NCBI RefSeq assembly: GCF_020283565.1
Contig: NC_060064.1
Coordinates: 9,910,266 to 9,974,265, forward strand
Direction: 5' to 3'
Length of the DNA: 64,000 nt
Origin: Trifolium pratense
Taxonomy: Eukaryota > Streptophyta > Magnoliopsida > Fabales > Fabaceae
This document shows, piece by piece, positions 46,796 through 58,662 of this stretch. The translations under genes were made by a program, and so were the position numbers. Under the pieces are notes generated by a model. It saw only the letters and a list, made by a program, of their open reading frames with translations. It did not search any database and had not been told where the DNA came from. How positions within the stretch are numbered: the stretch's first letter is position 1; each line of letters starts with the position of its first letter.

Positions 46796-48736
46796 CACAT
46801 CAGATCAGGACGTCTAGATATCAGGCATGACATCACACATTAGGAACATAGCACTCCCACAACCATTAAACACACTATCAGAGCATAAGCTAGCAGAACA
46901 CATTATCAAGCTAGCTACACACTACTACTCCTCCTGAATAGCATTTCTCCCCCTCAACACATGCATATATATATATAACTCACACTCCCCCTCAATACGA
47001 GCATAGAAGCATAAGAACAACAACTTCACCAAATGTAAGAACATCGGTCCACACATTTGTCCACACACACACTACTCCTCCTTTTTAGTCATAATTTTGA
47101 CACACATCATACATATCAAAACACAGAGTAGCAAAAGCAGAATATCCAGAGTGCACATATTACAGACCATAGGCACATACAGGTGCTAGAAATCCAGGGC
47201 CTAGCCCACAAAAGATACGGAGAACAAAAGTAGTGGAAAGAGAACATGCGCACTTTCACCCACAATACCATGACCAAACTCCAACAGTATAGCATGAAGA
47301 TCATAAGTAACAAGGCATAAGCCTATACTATCTTCATCACATCAACCACATAGTGCACAGAGCTACTACAACCAAACATAACACCATGGGATATAAATCA
47401 GAAATGGAGGAACCACATCATATCCACCACATCAAACTCCATAGTCAACACTCATAAAACAGATTTTTTTCCCCTTGTTTCCACAACATGACAAGAGCAT
47501 GAGAGAACATTGTTCAAAAATCCAGCTTCTCGTAGCATTATCTCCTTTAAAACACAAATTTCTATTTCTAGACATTTTCTTCAAAATGAATGAAACATTC
47601 TCTAAGAGAACAGAAGAGATGTCAACTTTCTTCCTGTCAAGTGACATGATGCCCAGAACAGCATCCTCAATATTTGGCTCAGAGTCAACCACATTTTGGC
47701 ATTTTGGTGACAGATGTTGTACACAATGTTGGAACACTTGAGATAACATGATGTTGAGACAGATGTTACAACATCTCGTACCAGAACAGACAAGTTATTC
47801 AACACAGATGAGTATTATTCAGTTTCAATCTCAAGAGACATATACCAAAAACATCTTCAACAATAGATATATTGTCATCACATAAGAACATCAAACTAGA
47901 GGTTTTAGAAACAGGTCTGAGACAGTCACTTACCATAGTAGTAATCACCTTTGATCATCACATTATCGCATATGATCATAACACATCTGAACACATATAA
48001 TACTTCTCAGCAGAATGCACATCCAAACAGTCGTACCATGCTAGTTCTCTTTTTAGTCACACTTTGAGCAACAACTTTGGTCAAGTGGAAGATCATCAAG
48101 ATCAGTTTCTTCTACCACATTCAAAACATCAATACTCCAAACCACCATTAGTTGATCTTCAACCTCATTAGATTGAGGACTCTCAGAACCATATAAGCAT
48201 CAGTTTGGGGGATTGCAGAACAGGTTTCAACAACACTAACGGGTTGGTCCAGGATGTTTCAACATCCGATATGACATTAGACTTATGTTAGGTTCCTTTG
48301 GGGGACTCAACGACAAATTTAGTGAGGGATGACAAAGTGTCAGAACCAACAACCTTGGAAGATGACATATGCACAATTTCAACAACAATGTCATCAACAA
48401 CAGCAACATTCATACTAGATCGACAGTTTGAGAGGTACATCTGACAGATGTTCCAACACTACCCACAACATTGGAACTGACAGAACCTTTATCATGAGTT
48501 ATAAAATTTACCCAAGTAAATCTGGAGGAATCATCAACAACTACAAAGACATACTTCTTTCGACCAAGGTTGTCAACTTGCATAGGTTCATCAAATCAGC
48601 AATCATCTCTTTTCTTGTCATGAAGCCAGAATTTTCTTGCCAGATGTTGCAACATTATGTGGGACATTTGTCCCTTCAACTAGTCTATAGTGCAATGTGA
48701 GAGGAGATTCCCTCTTACAGACAACATCAGAGCTGA
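46796..48736 (-). other. Sirevirus 3' non-coding region, distal to the env-like remnant
   Basis: Rich in short motifs such as CAACATTTGTC, CAGATGTNNNNACATCTG-type small hairpins and repeated PPT-like boxes (CTCCTCCTTTTTAG near 47075, CTCCCCCTTTTTAG near 46611). Open stretches at 47432-47749 are probably env-like C-terminal relics, but no domain is recognisable. Confidence 0.5.
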
Positions 48737-50470
48737 TCAAAATTCTTGGATGCTGATCAAGAATAATACTACAAAATACATTGGAAATGTTGTTGGCATC
48801 TTCACATCCAAAGGCTTAGCATGCTTAGTAGTTTGAAAAATATAAGAGTCAGAATTCCATTGGGTCTTGGTACCAACAGTGTAGATAAGGTTACTCAAGC
48901 CTATAGCACTGTCAGAAAGCTCTACCTCAGCTTCAGGTTCTTCACTCCTGCCCAAAAACTTATTAATCACATCAGGTGAAAATTCAACACATCTACCCAT
49001 GTCAAAAACCTTCATGAATTCTTTGCTCAAAGGATCATCACAGTCTTCAGTTTCCTGGCTTCTAGAGCTGTACCAGACTCAATCAAGTCAGTTATCATTT
49101 GCTGCCTAGTGAGAGCACCAGCTTTTGCTGGACAGATGTACCAACACCTGCTGCAACATTTGTCCCTACAAGCAGCCTTTGCTCAATATTCAGCTTTCCT
49201 TTTCTTTTACAAGGGACATCAGTGTCCACAAGAATATTTGGATGTTGGTCAAGAACAATACCACACAGTAAAGTAGGAAATGCTATGGGTAGTTGTAGAG
49301 CAAAAGATTTAGCATGTTCTAAAGTGGCATAAAAGACATAAGCACCATAATCAAACCTGGCCTTAGTTCCAACAACATAAATGAACCTAGCCAATTCTTT
49401 GGCTACATTACTGGAATGAGTGGTAGGAACCCAATTAACAACAACAATCTTATTCAGAACTGCATATAAAGGAGATAGTTGTGATGCAGAAAGTTTCATT
49501 TGACAAGGCCATTGCTTCAGCCTATTCCCAGTGATTGTTCTACAAATATTATCTGTGACTTCCAGCTCAGCTACTTCCTCATTACTTCTTCCCAAAAATT
49601 TGTTGATTATAGAGGGTGAGAAGTGAACACACCTTCCTCTCACAAAAACCTGCCTATACTCAGGGTTTTTTAGGATCATCACAATTGTCACCAACATTCA
49701 CTACAAATCCCCTTACCAACTTATCAAAACAGTCACCTAGATCAGACACTGTTCTCATCAGACCTTCATTCCTTTCACACTTCTTCTGAATGTGTCACCA
49801 AATGTAGCTACACTTGTCTCCCTTTCAAAGTCTGATTTACTAGAAGGGGGTTCTTTCTTTTCAGACTCTTTTTCTTCTCCCAGTAACAGATACATTATTA
49901 CTCTTTGTCCTTGGTGGACCGTAAAAAGGTTTCTTCCCAACAAATCTTGTCACCTTTCATGATTTAGATTTCTGGACAAGTGTATTGACAGTTGTCACAT
50001 TTTTACCAGCCCTACTTCTGATTCTTCCTACAACATTAGCACTAGGTGTCTTATCTAGCCACTATGTCATTCACAATGACAACATCAGGATCATCACCCA
50101 CTCTTTTGTCAACATAAGGTTCTTTATCAGCAAACAAAAACCTAATACTCTCATCAGATTTAGAATAACCCATAACATTATTACCAGAGTTATTATCAGT
50201 CCTTACTACTACTGGAATTCTTTCTTGCTCAGTAGTATCCACCTGGTCAGGATTATCTTGGTCATTCTTGCCTACACCAGTATCAGGTGCCACAAATGTA
50301 TAAACATCTGGCACAACATTAGTCTCAAGAACAGTTTCCTTGATATACTCATCAATACAGTAACTATTGACCTTAGTAGAAGCATCAACAGCAAAATTAA
50401 CATTTGCCGAAGAATTTAAATCATATTTCCCTTGATTAGCGTGCACCAGACAATGGAGAGAGAGATACAA
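48737..50470 (-). pseudogene. Envelope-like (Sirevirus ORF3) remnant, domain duplicated
   Basis: Read on minus from about 50470: an N-terminal stretch (50470-50051) with repeated ETxVVPDVxTxVAPDT-like words and a following basic RIRSRAGKN piece in another frame, then broken sequence. A 200-aa open stretch follows (49697-49095) with the motif RGRCVHFSPSIINKFLGRS and, further on, FIYVVGTKARFDYGAYVF. A second, diverged copy of the same domain lies at about 49030-48737 (MGRCVEFSPDVINKFLGRS, LIYTVGTKTQWNSDSYIF). This motif set is found in envelope-like proteins of plant Sireviruses and in 'putative plant transposon protein' families. Stops and frameshifts make it non-functional. No fusion or receptor role can be claimed. 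Confidence 0.6.
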
Positions 50471-51364
50471 GACATACCTTCTTTCACTTCAACAAAAACA
50501 CACACCAGAGGCATGCAGCAGCGTAATTGGGTTCACCGAGCCCACATAGCACATTGACAGACAGATATAAATTCTCAGTCATAATAGATAGCGGACTCAA
50601 TAGTCAGGTGCCATAACACTTGGCACAACATTTGTCATTTGTCATCAAACAATAGTCAGGTGCCATAACACTTGGCACAACATTTGTCTCCAGTTCCATA
50701 GATGTGTCAACATCTGACACAACATCCGTCTCAAGTGCCACAGATGTGTCAATATTTGATACAACATCAGTCTCAAGGACAGTTCCCTTGAGAGAATCGG
50801 CAATACAATCACTTGTGGCCTTAGTGGAAGCACCAAAGTCACAATTAACAACAGCAGGGGGTCACAAGAGAATCAACCATCAGTAGTTGATCAACTTTCA
50901 ATACCAAAGAGCAATAATCCTTTGCTCCCAAAAATAATAACTTCTCCTTGCTAGAAGCAACTGAAATGCCTATCCTATGTGATTTGGATGACACTCCAAA
51001 GTGCAGATAACAATTCAACCATTGGACATAGGTTGAAGCAGCTCCAATGTTCATAATCCCATGAAGCTCTTTTCACTACAACAGAACAAGAGTTCTATGC
51101 TCTCATAGACTTGATAATATCAAGTTAGAGTAAACAACCTCCATCCTGACATGTCTTCAAGATCTCACAGCTTCAGAATAAGGATTCCTCATTAATAACT
51201 TCTCATAGCACTCTAGAGAATTATACATTCCCCCCTTCAATAGCTGCACATCTAGTGGTTGGTATACACAAGTTACTCTCCTCCAAACAGAATCTGTTTC
51301 ATGGCCATAAACAAGATTCCATAAATCTGGCTCCTTTGATCAGAAGGATTCTCCAGATGTCAGA
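50471..51364 (-). other. Decayed Sirevirus interior with short coding repeats
   Basis: Minus-strand sequence around 50851-50600 repeats ETDVVSDVDTS-like units several times, duplicating the N-terminal env-like stretch. The rest, up to the gypsy insertion at 51365, has no open frame of note. Confidence 0.45.
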
Positions 51365-52600
51365 TGATGACAATTTTAGCAAGTGAACTAAATTCGTCGC
51401 TAAGTAATAAAATTTATAAGATTCGTATCCACAGGGATTGTTCTTATTTTCAACTAGACAATTAAATTAAATTAGGATTAATAAATAAATTGCAAAGGGG
51501 GGGTTTTCAGATTGATTTGTAGTAACAATGACAATAATTAAAATCGCAAGAAAATGGAAACGTGAACTTTTAATAGAGAAAGACGATTAGGAATTAATTT
51601 GAATCCTCTCTTTGTCCCTAACTGGTACTCTAGGTTCTAGTCCTCAACAATGAAATTCTTATAATTACGACAATATAACAAAATAGACCGAGTCCAATTC
51701 CTTGGCTCATCAATCCCGTTTATCTAATAAAGTACCCTAATTCCTTAGGCGAAACTAATATTATCAAAAGCTTTAACGAACGTTATATTAACAATCATGC
51801 CAATTAATTCTATATTCCTATAGCAATTACGATTGACAAACAATTAATCTAGTTCCAGTATAAATCCTAGGGTCAATAGTGATTTATAACTTAAAATCAA
51901 TTCGAAAGTGATCAATTAACGAAAAGCAATAAACACAAGATTCACTGAATAATTATAAGTTTTCATTGAATAAACTAGAACACGTAGTTACATGGCTCAG
52001 ATAGTTTCAAAGAGAATCATCTATAATTCCTAATCTAATGAGATTAGTTACTCATAATAATAATTGACATAACAAAAGAGTTAAGAAAATTATACATGAA
52101 TAACCGATGAAGATCGTGACGGCGAAACCCTAGAATAGTCTTCTTCTCTTTTGCTGCCGGCACATATTTCTCTATCCCTCTCAGGAAGTGATAATCCCCT
52201 TTTGATTTTTTTGTCATATATGTATATAGGCTTTAGCAATAAAGCAGATCAAGCCTCTCCTTTTGACACATCACGTCCTTATTCATGCATATCAAAACAA
52301 TTTGTTTTTTAATGACGTGTCAGCACCTTATAGGCAGATTGCATGGCTGGTCATATGCATGTGCAGCAGCAAATCGCGCCCCCATGTGATCCTTGTAGCA
52401 GCGCGAGAAAAACAGGGGCGATAATCAGCTCAAATTCTTGCGATTTTTCTAAGTTATTTTTCTCCTTTGGTGTTTATCTTCAACTCTTTGAGGTGTCAAT
52501 TTCTTCAAATATTCTTCTCTTTGATCATGTAAAACTCCTTAAAACTAACTAAAAAGCATTAAAATTACAATTAAAAATAACAATTGATCGAATGTCATCA
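51365..52600 (-). repeat. Gypsy-type 3' LTR (element orientation)
   Basis: 1236 bp, near-identical to 54888-56123. The plus strand carries a 69-aa open stretch duplicated in both LTRs that is not likely a gene. Confidence 0.9.
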
Positions 52601-54036
52601 CAACCCCAAACTTGAACTGTTACTTGTCCTCAAGTGACATGTCTGTCAAAACAAAACTATTAGTGAATTAACAAATTAATTTGAATGATAAAAATCTCAT
52701 AAACCTTTTTCTCTTCATCCGGCAATAGAACCACCGGTCCTAACTTCAGTGATCATGCTCAATCAACACTCTAGCTTCTAAGACTTCAATCAGATTCAGT
52801 CCAATGATCGTTCCACACAATGTTAAAAGTTCAACCTTATCTCTCACTCACCAATTCACTCAATTTGACAGGGTATTCACTCCATCAACATGCAAATGCT
52901 ATTTTACCATAAGCTTGAAAAAATTCTAAACGTCAATCAAAGTAAATACATCACACACATTTTTGAGGTCTTGAGTGTTATAACTTGGCTTGGGTAAATG
53001 GTGGGATAATTTTGGGAAAAGTAGGTTAAATTGGAGTTAGATATCCACTACTATTCCTTGTTGAAAAATTACCATTATCGGGACTCAATTCATTGTTAAT
53101 TAGGTACTTAGAGAACTTATCTTTCAATTTTTTTTGAAGATGCCACTATTTTTCATGATTAATGGCTCTTTATTTTTTGAAGAAAACTCAATTATTTTTG
53201 TGAGTCTCTTGTTATTATTATCTTCTTTTTTTTTTTTTTTTTTTAGTTCTCAAGTACCCCTACCCCAAACTTAAGATGTTGCTAATTCCAAAAGCAACCC
53301 CAAACTTAAAATGATGTCATGACAAGAAAATTTAAAGCTTCTACCTAACTCCAAGGAGGGCAAACAGATAAAAAATTTCAGGTCTAAAAGGCTTATAATT
53401 TGGTATGTCACCGAAAGAAAAGAGATTTATTTTTTTTTAGGCTCAAAATGGTTTAGCAACGGATAAATAATAAACAGGGTAGCTTGAAAATGCTCAGAGT
53501 ACCAAACAAATGTACCTCTATGTGTGTAAATGCGAAACCAATCAACAGTAGAGAATAGTCGCAAGTTCTAGAAAATATACAAAGCATGGATACACTCATA
53601 AGATGTGAAAGAAAAAGGGTATACCGTGGAATTTATTTGGCTCAATATGCTCACCAGCTGAGGTATCTGAAAGTTGAACTAGTACACCGTGCAAAACTCC
53701 ATCTTTCCTATTCGTCTATATGTCTCTTGAACCATCGCGCTTTCATGAGCAGTCACACATCAGTTATTCTTTTATGTGCAGGTCTAAGAGATTCTCATCA
53801 TGCAAATTCAGGTGTTTACACACTGACAATTCTGAAAAGACATAAAAACGTTCAACTTGATAATAAACAAAGTAACATAAGGATGAAACATAGGGGATTG
53901 TCAGCAAACAACAACCATGACTGACTCTTTTTTTTTTTTGAAAAATTAAAGACTGAAAAAAAATAAAAACATATCTGATGGGTTGCCTCCCATTAAGCGC
54001 TTCTTTACAGTCATTAGCTTGACTTGTCACCAATCA
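52601..54036 (-). other. 3' non-coding interior of the gypsy-type element
   Basis: PPT at the left edge, then 'gaggacaag'-type sequence typical before the 3' LTR of Tat-like elements. AT-rich, with a T20 run at 53223-53246. Short open stretches at 53586-53924 and 53764-54033 show no domain. Confidence 0.5.
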
Positions 54037-54711
54037 TTAGGGTGGCATATATGACAAAAAGAACACATCATCCTTCTTCTTCCGCTTGTTTGGTAGGAAT
54101 TCCATGAACTTGACATAAAGAGTCAAGTGCTCCCATCCTCTAACAGCCAAGCCTTGGTAATATGTGCTCTTCCACTTTAGAGAAGAATAATGCTCCTTTT
54201 TCAAGTGACATTTCTTTTTACTTTCCATTGGTGGAGACTCACATGTCGCATAGAGATCAACATTCTTTACTCTTGAATGCTCTTTCATGCCATTATTTTT
54301 GTTTTTCGAATTTTCTTCTTCTACCACAATGGCATGATGTTTCATCTCCATCTCAACCAACTTCTTCTCACACTCATTTGCTTTATCCATGAGATTATCA
54401 CATTGCACTTCAAATCTATCACAGAGAACTTGATTGGACCTCCAGAATTCATCCAGAATACTTTCGAGTTGTGAATTGTAATTAATCATGATCACTTGTG
54501 GCTCTTCATCTTTACTACAAGGTTTCTTATTATATTCGCAATCATGATTTTGATCACAATAAACACACCTCTCCTTTAGCTTCTTTATATCTATCTCCCT
54601 ATATTTTTCTTCAAGTCTTGCTCTCAATAATTGATAACGAAGAATGCATATTTCTTCACTATCAATCAATACATTCTCATACCATATTCCTGTCATTACT
54701 ACAAAACTCAA
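54037..54711 (-). CDS. Uncharacterised coiled-coil/Cys-containing protein of the non-autonomous element
   Basis: Open frame of about 224 aa from near the primer site; the first ATG may be slightly inside, since the stated frame could begin at a non-ATG. The N-half is helical and charged (LRARLEEKYREIDIKKLKER) followed by a Cys cluster CVYCDQNHDCEYNKKPC that could bind zinc but is not a standard CCHC knuckle. The middle is a likely coiled coil (DNLMDKANECEKKLVEMEMK), and the C-half is lysine-rich with EFLPNKRKKKDD, a possible nuclear localisation signal. It is the only ORF of the element, in the gag position. I do not recognise a family; an RNA- or nucleoprotein-binding role is only a guess. 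Confidence 0.5.
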   Translation of the reverse strand: MSFVVMTGIWYENVLIDSEEICILRYQLLRARLEEKYREIDIKKLKERCVYCDQNHDCEYNKKPCSKDEEPQVIMINYNSQLESILDEFWRSNQVLCDRFEVQCDNLMDKANECEKKLVEMEMKHHAIVVEEENSKNKNNGMKEHSRVKNVDLYATCESPPMESKKKCHLKKEHYSSLKWKSTYYQGLAVRGWEHLTLYVKFMEFLPNKRKKKDDVFFLSYMPP

Positions 54712-54863
54712 GGAAACTTTTCAGTAGCAAAGCACAATGAAATAAACATGAAGGGTAAATTTTTTTTTTTTTTTTTTTATATACAAAATAAAATAAAAAT
54801 AACAGAAAATAATAAATAAAAATCCTATATACAATAAATTGTTTAGTCAAAATTAATCAACAA

Positions 54864-54881
54864 TCCCCGGCAACGGCGCCA
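54864..54881 (-). promoter_or_regulatory. Primer-binding site (tRNA-Asp)
   Basis: The minus strand reads TGGCGCCGTTGCCGGGGA, the exact complement of the 3' end of plant tRNA-Asp(GTC), 6 nt from the LTR. Confidence 0.9.
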
Positions 54882-54887
54882 AAAACT

Positions 54888-56123
54888 TGATGACAATTTT
54901 AGCAAGTGAACTAAATTCGTCGCTAAGTAATAAAATTTATAAGATTCGTATCCACAGGGATTGTTCTTATTTTCAACTAGACAATTAAATTAAATTAGGA
55001 TTAATAAATAAATTGCAAAGGGGGGGTTTTCAGATTGATTTGTAGTAACAATGACAATAATTAAAATCGCAAGAAAATGGAAACGTGAACTTTTAATAGA
55101 GAAAGACGATTAGGAATTAATTTGAATCCTCTCTTTGTCCCTAACTGGTACTCTAGGTTCTGGTCCTCAACAATGAAATTCTTATAATTACGACAATATA
55201 ACAAAATAGACCGAGTCCAATTCCTTGGCTCATCAATCCCGTTTATCTAATAAAGTACCCTAATTCCTTAGGCGAAACTAATATTATCAAAAGCTTTAAC
55301 GAACGTTATATTAACAATCATGCCAATTAATTCTATATTCCTATAGCAATTACGATTGACAAACAATTAATCTAGTTCCAGTATAAATCCTAGGGTCAAT
55401 AGTGATTTATAACTTAAAATCAATTCGAAAGTGATCAATTAACGAAAAGCAATAAACACAAGATTCACTGAATAATTATAAGTTTTCATTGAATAAACTA
55501 GAACACGTAGTTACATGGCTCAGATAGTTTCAAAGAGAATCATCTATAATTCCTAATCTAATGAGATTAGTTACTCATAATAATAATTGACATAACAAAA
55601 GAGTTAAGAAAATTATACATGAATAACCGATGAAGATCGTGACGGCGAAACCCTAGAATAGTCTTCTTCTCTTTTGCTGCCGGCACATATTTCTCTATCC
55701 CTCTCAGGAAGTGATAATCCCCTTTTGATTTTTTTGTCATATATGTATATAGGCTTTAGCAATAAAGCAGATCAAGCCTCTCCTTTTGACACATCACGTC
55801 CTTATTCATGCATATCAAAACAATTTGTTTTTTAATGACGTGTCAGCACCTTATAGGCAGATTGCATGGCTGGTCATATGCATGTGCAGCAGCAAATCGC
55901 GCCCCCATGTGATCCTTGTAGCAGCGCGAGAAAAACAGGGGCGATAATCAGCTCAAATTCTTGCGATTTTTCTAAGTTATTTTTCTCCTTTGGTGTTTAT
56001 CTTCAACTCTTTGAGGTGTCAATTTCTTCAAATATTCTTCTCTTTGATCATGTAAAACTCCTTAAAACTAACTAAAAAGCATTAAAATTACAATTAAAAA
56101 TAACAATTGATCGAATGTCATCA
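54888..56123 (-). repeat. Gypsy-type 5' LTR (element orientation)
   Basis: 1236 bp. One difference from the other LTR was noticed, at offset 274. Confidence 0.9.
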
Positions 56124-56128
56124 TCAGA

Positions 56129-56915
56129 GAAAATGTCCTTGACATTTAAGCTTGATCTCCACATAAAGAATTTGAATGAGATACCTTTATCAAGCTTACA
56201 CAGGAAAAGCAAAACACACATCTGCACTACCACTTAGTTAGATCAGAAATAAACTCACCCAAGAAGTCAACCATAAGTTTCTAGTGTCAAAATAAATCCA
56301 ACAAGATTCTGCATACTGCTGGTCAGATGTAGCAACATCTGGGACGACATCTGTCCCCTTCTCAGGTACCATAATAATAGATCCTTTATCAAAGCCACTG
56401 GAGGTTGGCTTTTAGGGTTAGAAGCAAAAATAAATTGCTCACAACTTCGTTCAGATCTCTATTCAACAAACTCATATATGAGTGCCTTTATGAGTGGACT
56501 TGAGATCACCCTCAAGTATCGTTGGCATCTCCAACAAGTTAGTTGAACCTCACCAGAGGAGAACAGAGTGTAGCACACTCAAAAACACCAGGAGTTTTCC
56601 CATCATATATGTATGCAGCGGAATTCAAACCAGAAAACTCCTCAACAAACTTCAGGCACACCATAATGACCTTTGCACAAACTCCACACTTCAGGTGCAA
56701 CAGGTTAACATAGGTTTGAAGATAAATCAAACCATACAGAAGCTCAAACATCAAAGCTATACACCGTGCCATGAATAGTCCATCCTCCACTTCTAGGGAC
56801 CATTCAAACAAATATGAACTTCTTCAAGTTCAAACAACTTTTCAGTATTCCTTACTTGTTCATAACCAGAAAGTATCTTCCCTAGGATCTCACCCAGATA
56901 CAGAACAGGATGCCT
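56129..56915 (-). other. Sirevirus 5' interior, no gag recognised
   Basis: This lies where the leader and gag start should be. A short open stretch just after the primer site reads GEILGKILSGYEQVRNTEKL and a second one follows in another frame (FVEEFSGLNSAAYIYDGKTP). Neither matches a gag motif I know. It may be captured or scrambled sequence. Confidence 0.4.
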
Positions 56916-56927
56916 GCTCTGATACCA
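56916..56927 (-). promoter_or_regulatory. Primer-binding site (initiator tRNA-Met type)
   Basis: The minus strand reads TGGTATCAGAGC, 2 nt from the end of the 5' LTR, the usual copia primer site. Confidence 0.9.
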
Positions 56928-56929
56928 AT

Positions 56930-58135
56930 TGAAATTCTGGTACACAGTAGACAAGTGTTGTCCACGATGTGCCGACACTTGTCGCAACACTTGTCTTAGC
57001 AGTAAGAACAATAAAACAGAGCATTAAAAACATATACTGAAAAGCATAAACGACACACATAATTGTTAACCCAGTTCAGCCTAACAGCCTAATCTGGGGG
57101 ATACCAATCCAGGAGGAAATTCACTATCAGCAGTATTAATTCGGAGCTAAACTCCCCCGTTTACAACTCCTCACTTAATCCCTACCCAATGCAACTTCTA
57201 CCTAGGAACTCCTAGATATGAGACCCCGTCTCACTCCCCTCAACCTTACAACCAGTAAGGATTTCAATAACAACATAATGGAGACACTCTCCTTGACAAA
57301 GATGAAGACACACTTCAATAACATCACCACCTAGCCAACGACTAAGTTCACAATTTGGAGTTACTTAAAAGCTTCCTCCAATTACAATACTCAACTCATT
57401 ACCTATAGGTTTCTGAGTGAGGACATGGTGACCATCTCACAACTCGAGTGGTTCACTTTACACCAACTCTCCTAGAGAGCGGCTTAAAGACACGAAACCC
57501 TTAAAAGACTACATCTTTGATATTCTCTTTTTGCTTCAAGTTTCGGTTAATAAAATAGGGTTAGCAGCACCCTTTAAATAGCACAGCCTCGTGGGCTTTT
57601 CACAATGCTTCAGCTCCAAGAAATCTTCTAGATGCAAAATATATATTTTTACCAAATCTTTCTTTGCATCAAATATTCCTTCCATAAATATATTTGTTGT
57701 AAATATATTTTAAAATTAAATCTTCTAATCTTCTGGAAGCACAGAGATTTATTTGAAATAAATCTTTTATATTTTTGCAGCAATCTTCACAAGATATATT
57801 TTTGAAACAAATATTATATTTTCTAAAAATATAATTCCTTTAGAAAATAGAACTAGGGTTCAGCTGCCTTCTGAATCACATTGATCACGTGCGCCTTGTT
57901 GTATAAGAAACCACGAAATAATTCTTCAATCAAATCTTCGAAAGATTGAGTAGAAAATAAAAACGCTAGCTGGCGCGCGCAGAACAGAGTCAGGTGTTGT
58001 TCCAAAGTGTAACAACATTTGTCACAACACTTGGGGTCAGCACATTTGTCTCAACACTTGGGGTCAGCACATTTGTCTCAACACTTGGCTAAAATATGTT
58101 TTCGCAAAATGTAGCCAATATACAAAAACCCAACA
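56930..58135 (-). repeat. Sirevirus 5' LTR (element orientation)
   Basis: 1206 bp, partner of 44439-45644. It is followed on the plus strand by the TSD GTATG. Confidence 0.9.
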
Positions 58136-58444
58136 GTATGTGAGTATGATGTTCTTCATCATCACTTTGTATGTGTTAATCACTAGTTTGATTTCATGAA
58201 AAATATGTATGTGTTTGGATCATTTTTGGAAAGTTTATGAAAGTTGCTTAAAACTCAAGTAATTGCCATGATTTTGATTGTTAGAGGTATTTGGATGTTT
58301 GGAAGGGATGATTAATGTTCCTTGATACCATATATGTTTGGAATGGCTGTTTATATGAATTTATAACATGTTTGAATGAATTTTTGAGTTGATTTGAGGT
58401 TAAACCGCCTTAGAAACTCAAGAGCAGATATTTTCTTTCTGGTG

Positions 58445-58662
58445 TAGTTCGCTAAGCGACCAGGAGTTCGCTGTAGCGAACAGGTTCGCTGGATCTCGCC
58501 AAAGCTCGCTATGAGCAGGTGATTCCCGGGTGAGGTTCGCTTAGGCTCGCTAAGCCTTCGCTCAGCGAATAGTTCGTTGAAGCTCGCCAATGCTCGCCAT
58601 GAGCAGGTGACTTCCTGGTGAGGTTCGCCATGTCTCGCTAAGGCTTCGCTTAGCGAAGGCCT
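58445..58662. repeat. GC-rich palindrome-bearing tandem repeat in the solo LTR
   Basis: A unit of about 88 bp occurs twice and partly more, with words GAGCAGGTGA at 58513 and 58601 and many small palindromes of the TCGCTAAGCGA / CGCTTAGCG / CGCTCAGCG kind. Composition differs sharply from the AT-rich remainder of the LTR. Confidence 0.8.

Larger units (their letters stand above)
51365..56123 (-). mobile_element. Non-autonomous gypsy-type LTR element (4.76 kb)
   Basis: Two 1236-bp LTRs (51365-52600, 54888-56123) with TGATGACA...TGTCATCA ends and TSD TCAGA at 51360-51364 and 56124-56128. A tRNA-Asp primer site at 54864-54881 (TGGCGCCGTTGCCGGGGA on minus) and a PPT next to 52600 (AGTTTGGGGTTG on minus) set the minus orientation and are of the Tat/Athila kind. 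The 2.29-kb interior has one ORF (54711-54037) and no pol. I noticed one LTR difference (A 51639 / G 55162). It sits inside the Sirevirus, so it is the youngest of the nest. Confidence 0.9.
44439..58135 (-). mobile_element. Sirevirus-like Ty1/copia element, gag-pol missing, itself split
   Basis: Two 1206-bp LTRs (44439-45644 and 56930-58135) lie in TG...CA form on the minus strand (TGTTGGGTTTTTGTATATTG start), with 5-bp TSD GTATG at 44434-44438 and 58136-58140. The primer site next to 56930 is TGGTATCAGAGC on the minus strand (initiator Met tRNA type). The polypurine tract beside 45644 reads GCCAAAGGGGGAGAT on the minus strand, and further PPT-like A/G-rich boxes recur through 46040-47080, a Sirevirus trait. 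Excluding the gypsy insertion, about 6.5 kb of interior remains, with an envelope-like region but no recognisable gag, protease, integrase or RT. The LTRs look identical in my reading, implying recent insertion and mobilisation in trans. Confidence 0.85.

Noticed and set aside
52343..52552. 69-aa frame identical at 55866-56075
   Set aside because: It is the same LTR sequence twice, not a duplicated gene.
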